Source of the DNA: Asterias rubens
Lineage: Eukaryota > Echinodermata > Asteroidea > Forcipulatida > Asteriidae
Direction of reading: 5' to 3'
DNA: 64,000 nt
NCBI RefSeq assembly: GCF_902459465.1
Contig: NC_047067.1
Span: 15,202,840 to 15,266,839, forward strand
Both the position numbers and the translations under genes were made by a program. Positions 56,455 through 64,000 of this stretch are shown here, in pieces. The notes under the pieces were generated by a model. The model was not told where the DNA came from. It saw only the letters and a program-made list of their open reading frames with translations, and made no database searches. Position 1 is the stretch's first letter. Each line of letters begins with the position of its first letter.

Positions 56455-56648
56455 TAACAAAAAAACCACCAAGGACCAAATATTACGCCTACAATAAAGG
56501 GTGCAGTTGTTTAACTCAATAGAAAACAGTTTAAATGCTTTTAATTTGTTTTATCAACAAGTGGGAAATCTTACCCAAAATAGAATTTCTCTTGAGGAGT
56601 TTGAATTCACTTATAGTCAGTACTTTGAAGTTTTGAGCTGGTGTTCTG

Positions 56649-56700
56649 TTAAAGACACTGGACACTATTGAGTAATTACCAAAAGTGTCCATTGCCTTTC
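56649..56700. mobile_element. MITE reduced to its two termini
   Basis: TTAAAGACACTGGACACTAT is followed after three bases by TAATTACC, AAAAGTGTCCATTGCCTTT. This is a 52-base remnant consisting of left and right terminal inverted repeats with essentially no interior. Confidence 0.85.
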
Positions 56701-57307
56701 CTGATATAATTCTCTGGGGTTTTCCTCCCACATCTAAAACTGAAATTTCTTCAACATCTTCTCTTATCGGTTTGCTCTAATTAGAGCGTTGAGAATATTA
56801 AATCCAGATCCAGAACAAGAAGAAGTTTTGTGCACAGTTCGCCATGTGTGAGAACAGAATTTCCGGGGGAACAGTATCTCTTAGCTGCCACACCGGAATA
56901 GTTTTAATGAATTTACACTATTGCTGTATTATAGTCAAGTTGAACAAAATGTTCAGGAAATATTTGTGCTAATTTGTGCTTATAGAGAATAAACTCACCT
57001 GTTTCAGAGTTATTTACTGAGAGAGTTCCAACTTGGAGGGACAGTTTTCTTTATTCACGTTGTTGCTGGTCGCCTTTTCGTTTCATGTAGCACAACCAAA
57101 CGTACAGTCTATAGTCTGGCACCCTGTGTGCGCACATGCGTTTTTTAGTACCCAAATGGCCTTTACTTGCAAGTTCTCTCATTACACAGCTCTGATCAGC
57201 TTTTAAACCCACCAATGAGGCAGACGATTAACAGACATCGTGATTTGTGTTTTTTTAGAAAGGGAAAACCTTGTATTTCTCGCATCAGAGGCCTAAAAGT
57301 TGCTGTT

Positions 57308-57696
57308 TTAAAGCCAGTGGACACTATTGGTAAATGCCAAAGTCCAGCCTTCTCACTTGCTGTCTCTTAACATATGCATAAAATAACAAACCTGTGAAAA
57401 ATTGAGCTCGATTTTGGTCGTCGGAGTTGCGAGATAACTATGAAAGAAAAAAACACCCTTGTCACACGAAGTTGTGTGCTTTCAGACGCTTGATTTCGAG
57501 ACCTCAAATTCTAAACTTGAGGTCTCAAAATCAAATTCGTGGAAAATTACTTCTTTCTCGAAAACTACTCCACTTCAGAGGGAGCCGGTTCTCACAATGT
57601 TTTATACTACCAACCTCTCCTCATTACTCGTTACCAAGTAAGGTTTTATGCTAATATTTATTTTGAGTAATTACCAATAGTGTTCACTGCCTTTAA
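57308..57696. mobile_element. TTAA-flanked MITE copy
   Basis: TTAAAGCCAGTGGACACTAT at the left and ATAGTGTTCACTGCCTTTAA at the right, with a clear internal hairpin (GATTTCGAGACCTCAAA, TTGAGGTCTCAAAATC). Confidence 0.88.
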
Positions 57697-59763
57697 GAGC
57701 AAGTCAATCACATATTATTTGCATACCATAAAAAAAGACTAAAACAAAAACCGGTTGGATACTTTGTGTTTTCGACCTGTGTTCGGGCCCCGAAGGATGG
57801 TTGAGCTTCTAGTTGTTTGAACCCTTGTCTTGTTTACAAGACTGGAGAACACACGCTTCAAGGCATCTTAGTTGTTAATTCACATCACACCGTGTTCTTA
57901 ATAACTCCTCCAGTCTCTCAAACCTTAATCCAGATCTAATTATTTCTCTCTGTTTTTCACAAATTGTACTTTTTTTTGTCACTGTTTTCTAAGCGCGTTT
58001 TTGTTTGTGGTGAATCGAAAACGAAAGTAGGGTGTCATGTTCACTCTTAAAAACCTCCTGGATCAAATTCAACCCAGACTCCTCAGCCCATTTGGCCTGA
58101 CCTACTTCTGGAAACTAGTTCACAATTTAGATTGTGCTCAGATTTTGCACCAGTTTGACAGAGTTTATGGTCACTTTGACACAATTTCTGGGTCATACTG
58201 ACCCAGGAATGGTCAGGCCCAATGGGATCCGGAATCCTGGTCAATTCTGTCCCGGAAATGGTTAACGGTGATACATTCCATGGTTTTAAACACACTTTTT
58301 GACCGTAACTTGTCGACCTTTTATTTTTGAAAAAGATGGCTTAGGACGGGAATCTATTTTGCTTGTATTTAATTGCTTTATATAGTTGCCTATAATGACG
58401 ATCTTTGTGATGCAGAATTCACTTGCTATCTTACTATCTAAGAATTTCTTTTACTTGTTTTGGAGTGAAACACAACGCATCTGTTTGTCTGCCCCCATCA
58501 CCTATTTCACTAGTATTTCACTCATGTTTGTACAATAATTAATGTGTTTACGTTTAGTTGGAGATATCTCAAGCATTATTTTCAATAGTTTGAGTTGACA
58601 TTGTACAAATACGATTAGGAAGTAAATTGAGCCATGGAATTTTCCTGAAAATATACAAAGCACATTTATTAATCGAAACGTCAAGATTCCATGGGTCTTG
58701 TTGGGTCGAAACTTTTTCCTGAAAAAGGTTGAATTCAAATGGCCGTTACACATAAACGTACACACAGTTGGTGACATAGTTATACTGTTATTTTGGAATC
58801 AGAAAGTGTAATTCAAATGTTTTATATTATTGTATCTAACGTCCATGTGGCATGCAGTCCCCATTTCCACCAAAGTGTAACCTTAAGTTCATTTTTGTAA
58901 TAATATGTAAGATCTAAGATAAGTATTCATGTATTAACATTTAAATTGATTTTTCTTTTGGGGTTGAAACCAGGTACGATTACATTATATTGCTTTTTTT
59001 TATTCCATAGTGTTTTCCACTTCTGTGTGTTGTACCGTTGGGTTCGGGTTGAAAACTATTATTGTTTAAATAAATTGATACTCCCGTCATAAGTGATGAG
59101 TAAAGCAAGTTTATTTTGAGTTGACTTTCTTTATTAACGTCCCAGGCGGTATAACAGCAAAACAATAGAAAGCTTGCGTGAGGATGGATACAAAACGCCG
59201 TCTAGTCCAGGATTCAGTTGAATCTTTGAACGTCAGGTAAAGACAAATAATACAACGCATGCTTTATCTGTTATGTAAATTAACGTAAGCCAATAGGCAA
59301 ATGATCCCACAAACACCGGAGTTCCTCTCAAGCTGCACTGCACTCTACAAACTCCGCAAGCGCAACTTGTTTTTAAAAGATTATACGAAACAAAATCCCA
59401 ATACAACAAAGAAAAAACCTCCAAGGTTCTGTGTGTCAGAGGGCCTGCCCCATTTTTAGTCAGGTTGACCCGGAAACTGGTATTAGAAGAGGGGTATATA
59501 GTTAGCGTCAGAGCCATTTCTGGGTCGTTTGACACCTGTTCTGGTTACACTGACCTAGAAACGGGTCAGTCCCTCTGGTATCCGGAATCCATTCTCATCC
59601 GATTTCTTAGCAGCTGGTTAACTGTGAGAATGCTTAAAGTTGGTTCAATTATGACCCGGGAGATTTTAGTATTTCATCATTCGATCAATCATACTACGAA
59701 TTTGTTTTCTGTCATTCCTTGTTGTTGTGGAAATAATGGCGTTTTATCCGAATCGAACGAAGG

Positions 59764-59915
59764 TTGACCTAGACTTATGGACAAGTCGTTGAATGTATGT
59801 CTTTTGCCAATAACCCATTGGGGTAGTCATGAGAGCTGGAGAAGCAGTCTCACGAGAAAGCCGTTTCACTTTCACCTCGACAGACAAACGATTTGTCCAC
59901 AAGTCTAATGTTGAC
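59764..59915. mobile_element. palindromic MITE
   Basis: GTTGACCTAGACTTATGGAC with AAGTCGTTGAA at the left pairs with AACGATTTGTCCACAAGTCT and AATGTTGAC at the right. Confidence 0.7.
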
Positions 59916-60188
59916 CTATAAAGAAATAATGTGCAACTCAAAGTAAAAAACATTTCCCTATTATTGTTAAAGAATAAACGTCAGAAAAACGGGAGCACCA
60001 ATCTTTTCCCTGTTGATTGTTCTTTATTTACCATCATAGAATATACAGATCAGGCATTGAAACAAAATATGAACATCAATTCGAATATTAATCAGCATAA
60101 TTCAACAATATCTGGGCCAGATGATGGAACTATAGGAACCGTGGTTAAACAATGATAAACAAAGCTACGAAGAACACGTGGAATTCTT

Positions 60189-60358
60189 AGGCCCTTTTCG
60201 AAACCACGGCTTCTGCGTTGGATTTGGCTTCAGACTCCACCCTCTCGTCTGAAGACCTTTGCGTGTATGAAAAGCAAGCGCAATATTGTCAAAACAACCG
60301 CGGGGCCAATCTATAGCCTGAACCGAAATCTAGCGAAGCCGTATCGAAAATGGCTTTT
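60189..60358. mobile_element. palindromic MITE
   Basis: GGCCCTTTTCGAAACCACGG at the left pairs with AAGCCGTATCGAAAATGGC at the right. A diverged copy lies around 43262-43380 (TTTTCGAAACCACGGCTTTG). Confidence 0.65.
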
Positions 60359-60451
60359 GCGGTAGTGGTTGTTTGTCATGCGCAGTGGCGTACTTAGACC
60401 CCTAATCATTCAAACACGCGCATACTTGCTTTTTGATGCTTTTTAAAGTCA

Positions 60452-60811
60452 TTAAAAGGAAGGTACACGTTTGGTTATTACTCAAAACAAATATTAACTT
60501 AAAAACTGACTTGTAAACGAGCATTGGAGAGCTTTTGATAGTATACAACACTGTGGGTAACGACTCTCTCTGAAGTAACGTACTTTTTGGGAAAGAAGTA
60601 ATTTCTCATTAAAATATTAAAAGACTTCTAGCTAGAAGTCTTTTGTTCAAATTCGTCCAACAAGGGTGTTTTTTCTTTCATCATTTTCTCGCAACTTCGA
60701 TGACCAATATTGAGCCCAAATGTTCAGGCTTGTTATTTTCTGGTTATGATGGGATACACCAAGTGAGAACACTGGTTTTTGACAATTGCCAATGGTGTCC
60801 AGTGCCTTTAA
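60452..60811. mobile_element. MITE with mismatched end-types
   Basis: The left end TTAAAAGGAAGGTACACGT is of the GGAAGGTAC type. The right end GGTGTCCAGTGCCTTTAA is of the TGGACAC type. The interior has AGACTTCTAGCTAGAAGTCT. A chimera of the two end-types. Confidence 0.85.
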
Positions 60812-61280
60812 GAGAACGTATAGCAAGCATCTGAAGGAACCATACATTACATCCTTTTATTAATATTAAATGCACACAGCAGACCTGTGGGCTTGTATTA
60901 TTCAAAAAGGTTATTTATCATAGTAATCTATACTCGATTAATAATGCACTTATTTATATATCGACTGGCCATGTAACCAACGCGTTGACAGCTCCTTGAT
61001 CATACATGTGTAATCGTCAATTATGTGGAACCATTAGTCATTAAAAAAAACCTGCCCTATAAACGTTGATTTAGAGCCAATGGTAACCTACATAGTGAGT
61101 ACATGAATATTTTAAGGAATGCATAACATATTTGGCATATTGATATTTTGATATACAACATTTATGGGTGAGTTTCTGGTAACCATCAAGAACAGTGGGA
61201 CAACTTCACTATGTATTCTTTGTAAATATGTCTCCCTCAGACCATTAAATGATCTGGACACCCAAGGATAAAATTACTAA

Positions 61281-61550
61281 TAACCTCCTTTTGTCCTTGC
61301 GGCATTTTCCTTTCCCCCACAATTATCCCTCTTTTTAGTCTGCCTTATTCACTAATTAACTACCTTGCCCCTCTTCCCACCCTTGATTTTGTCCTTTGTG
61401 TTTCCATCTTCTTGTGGTTAAACCAGCCCCCCTTCCCCCAAAACCCCCCTCCCTTTGTCTCCCTATTTATTGTTTTCCCCCTTCCTTTTTCTGTGTGCTT
61501 TGTGACTCGCTCTCCTTCCCTCTCTCTTTTCTCTTTTCACGTATTTGCAC
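61281..61550. repeat. pyrimidine-rich tract
   Basis: Strongly C/T-biased plus strand (CCCCCCTTCCCCC-type runs, TCTCTCTTTTCTC). The frame at 61396-61596 is a translation of this tract. Confidence 0.8.
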
Positions 61551-61635
61551 CTCACTTCTTGAACATCATGGGAAGAAGGTAACTATGTTACAATAATAAG
61601 TTACCTGTTCATGTTTGTTGTGTTGTCATTGAGCC

Positions 61636-62003
61636 TTAAAGACACCTGGACACAATTGGTCGTTGTCAAAGACCAGTCTTCTCACTTGCTGTATCTCAAC
61701 ATATGCATAAAATAACAAACCTGTGAAAATTTGAGCTCAATCGGTGGACGAAGTTGCGAGATAATAATAAAAGAAAAAACACCCTTGTCACACGAAGTTG
61801 TGTGCTTTCAGATGCTTGATTTCGAGACCTTAAATTCTAAACCTGAGGTGTCGAAATCATCTTTCTCGAAAACTACGTTACTTCAGAGGGAGCCGTTTCT
61901 CACAATGTTTTATACTACCAACCTCTCCCCATTACTCGTTACCAAGTAAGGTTTTATGCTAATAAATATTTTGAGTAATTACCATAGTGTCCACTGCCTT
62001 TAA
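61636..62003. mobile_element. TTAA-flanked MITE copy
   Basis: TTAAAGACACCTGGACAC at the left and ATAGTGTCCACTGCCTTTAA at the right. Immediately followed by AGACTCTGCTAGGGTCGAAA, then CGTCAGGCC. Confidence 0.87.
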
Positions 62004-62848
62004 AGAAAGACTCTGCTAGGGTCGAAACGTCAGGCCAAGAACTATTTGTCCCCTTTCTTGTAAACAGTGTATAGTCAACTCTCAGGCGTATAGTTACATA
62101 CATTATTTCAACCTATCAGTAACGTAATTAAAGCCCGCCAGTTTTCTTTTCATAAACATGTTTATAGCTAATTAACGCAGGTAACTTCCCACTCAAAGCA
62201 TAATTAGGTTATATCAACATATAGACATCTTACAAACAAAATTAGTTGATACCGGGAAAGTTAAAGTTTTGGAAATAAAGGGCGGCAAAAAACTCGTACT
62301 TAAAGTAACCGAATAGGATGACTTCTGAGAGGTGGGTCGAAATATCAAATATTTTGTTCAATAAGAAATTGTACATTCCAACCGATTTGCTTTAGTTTTT
62401 CAATGGGGTCTGACATACTGATTTTCTTTATGACATTTTAGAAATAATTATAAAGTCGAATGAGTTATTCCATCAGCCATACCGATAATGCACAACAGTT
62501 AACTTGTACCAGTCTCTCAAGCGTTTGATTCAAACGTCTCTCCTCGAGGGTTTTGTGAAGTCACTTCTATCGGTGAATTTAAAGCATCCGTCACATCACT
62601 GATCCAACCCTGCGTGGACATTAAACAAAAAATAGAACAAAACACAATTCATCGAGCCCAAATCACTGGTGTCATATCATGATACCTTGGGTAGCGGGGC
62701 TCGGGGGCTCACTATGAGCAAGGAACAAGTCTCACTGGCCAAAACTCTTCCTCAAAATACGCAGTCTGAACATGCACATGCCAAAATGTACACTGAGGTT
62801 GTTGTCACAAAGATACACACGCAAGAATCAAAATTAACCTCATATATA

Positions 62849-62895
62849 GGGTGTTAAAACAAAACCGATGTAGTGTTGGTGTTGTTTTAACACCC
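62849..62895. repeat. short hairpin
   Basis: GGGTGTTAAAACAA and TTGTTTTAACACCC are inverted copies around an 18-base centre. Confidence 0.75.
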
Positions 62896-63311
62896 TCTTT
62901 TGATGTAAAATGTGTTCCTGTATCTATAACGTGACAACACCCATAGGCCTGTATACAAATCTGACGAATGTGCCGTCGGATATCGAGATGGCCCCAGTAT
63001 AATTTTGACCCATAATGTGCATTAGACTTCGTTTCATATCATTGTGCATGCCCATAATGCTAATCTGAGAAAAACATGAATTGTTATTTTTTGGAGTGCC
63101 AATGTTTGTCATATAAAAAATAACCCAAGAACACAGAAGACAAAGAAATATGGTCTGAGTTATCTGAAACTTAGGTCCCCTAAAGTCGAATTTACGTCGA
63201 TTGAAAAAAGGAGGGATGAAGAATTTAGGGTTTTTTGGTTTGTGGCTGTTTGCATCAACGGCAGAGACAATATTGAAGTGTCGAAGCTTATAGAAAACAC
63301 TTCTATTAGTC

Positions 63312-63684
63312 TTAAAGACACTGGACACTATTTGTAATTGACAAAGCCCAGTCTCCTCACCTGGTGTATCTCAACATTATGCATAAAATAACGAACCTGT
63401 GAAAATTTTAGCTCAATCATTGGTCGTCGAAGTTGCGAGATAATAACGAAAGAAAAAACACCCTTGTCACACGAAGTTGTGTGCTTTCAGATGCTTGATT
63501 TCGAGACCTCAAAATCTAAAGCTGAGTCTTGAAATCAAATTCGTTGAAAATTACGTCTTTTTTGACGTTACTTCAGAGGGAGCCGTTTCTCACAGCGTTT
63601 TATATTATCTCCAGATCGTTAACAAGTTTTTATGCTAACCATTATTTTGAGTAAATTAATACCAATAGTGTCCACTGCCTTTAA
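63312..63684. mobile_element. TTAA-flanked MITE copy
   Basis: TTAAAGACACTGGACACTAT at the left and ATAGTGTCCACTGCCTTTAA at the right. Lies between the 63-kb open frame and the LDLa exon. Confidence 0.88.
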
Positions 63685-63806
63685 CAGGAGCCGATAAAAA
63701 GACACGCTCTCGATGAATGGCCCTAAAACCTTGCCCAACTGTGTATAACAACTTCTAAAGCTGGGGAATTCATGCACTGATTCCAAGTTGGGCTTTTAAT
63801 TCGTAC

Positions 63807-63955
63807 CTGGTAGTCAAACTGTGGTACATAGGCTGTACAGCCCCGTTCCTCGCTGCCATCTTTGCATTGTACTTCACCATCACACAACCATTCTTCCCAT
63901 ATGCACTGCTGTCTGTCCTGACATTTGACTTTGCGAGGAGGGCATGACGAGGAGG
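63807..63955 (-). CDS. internal exon with an LDL-receptor class A domain (partial gene)
   Basis: On the minus strand an AG acceptor (63957-63956) opens an exon that starts with two bases of a split codon, encodes 49 residues and ends in phase 0 before GTACGA. The residues show the LDLa pattern of six cysteines with CIW, the CDG acidic turn and CKDGSEERGC, the calcium-binding loop signature with Glu where Asp is usual. LDLa repeats occur in LDL-receptor relatives, serine proteases, relaxin-type receptors and matrix proteins, so the parent gene cannot be named. Upstream exons lie beyond the right edge. No convincing downstream exon was found. Confidence 0.75.
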
Positions 63956-64000
63956 CTATATTATGGTTGTTATTGAAGTAAATTGGGGCAAGGGGTAACG

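Larger units (their letters stand above)
54650..63806. other. repeat-rich region between STX17 and the right-edge exon
   Basis: STX17 3' flank, then eight copies or remnants of the TTAA MITE (listed separately), other fold-backs, a poly-G element near 55119-55130, and two related stretches with TGACCCAGGAATGGTCAGG (58030-58270) and TGACCTAGAAACGGGTCAG (59440-59600). No gene is supported. Small frames here mostly follow MITE sequence. Confidence 0.55.

Noticed and set aside
57427-57654. Frames with similar peptides at 57427-57654, 61731-61949, 34519-34713, 16312-16500 and others
   Set aside because: All lie within copies of the same TTAA MITE in the same register, so the similarity is DNA repeat identity. 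They lack constraint, consistent starts and any domain.
1-64000. CRISPR array, bacterial operon, phage or viral gene
   Set aside because: Tandem repeats present are two-unit duplications without spacers, genes are spliced eukaryotic genes or intronless GPCRs, and no viral or bacterial protein was recognised.

Overview
The window looks like animal nuclear DNA from an echinoderm, most likely a sea star. It is AT-rich, genes are sparse and split by kilobase introns, and much of the rest is short non-autonomous transposons with fold-back or TTAA-flanked ends, plus tRNA-derived SINEs. The species is inferred from repeat style and gene content; no marker gene fixes it. There are no bacterial operons, CRISPR arrays, rRNA genes or viral genes.

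The left half (about 5.4 to 28 kb) is a cluster of intronless class A (rhodopsin-like) receptor genes of one divergent family. It holds a multiply broken pseudogene (5454-6461, minus), a receptor interrupted by one TAA codon (8129-9292, minus), and two further receptors lying inside an 8.2 kb unit present twice in direct tandem (12361-20533 and 20534-28729). Each unit carries a minus-strand receptor 'A' (14518-15638, frameshifted; 22691-23812, intact) and a plus-strand receptor 'B' (18515-19618 and 26689-27792, both intact). The copies differ at roughly 30 sites by eye (about 0.4 %) and the duplication joint lies within 3 bp of the tip of a 131-bp inverted repeat. Either this is a very recent tandem duplication in a fast-evolving, probably chemosensory, receptor family, or the assembly placed two haplotypes in series.

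The right half carries two spliced plus-strand genes that can be assembled from the sequence. At 30973-42800, six exons encode a 191-residue secreted cysteine-rich protein: signal peptide, Kunitz/BPTI domain with Arg at P1, a VWC/pacifastin-like module, an antistasin-like module and a cysteine-rich tail. Its domain modules are bounded by phase-1 introns, and intron 1 (8.8 kb) is full of transposons. At 49023-54649, six coding exons encode a 340-residue syntaxin-17 orthologue (autophagosome SNARE with a glycine-rich membrane hairpin). At the right edge a minus-strand exon (63807-63955) encodes one LDL-receptor class A repeat of a gene that continues outside the window.

The space between genes is dominated by one abundant TTAA-flanked element of about 330-400 bp, with about 20 copies or pieces outside the second tandem unit. 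It occurs with at least three different terminal sequences on a related interior, and one copy is reduced to its two ends. The receptors appear to be independent single-exon genes rather than a co-regulated set, and I see no functional link between the receptor cluster, the Kunitz gene and STX17 beyond adjacency.
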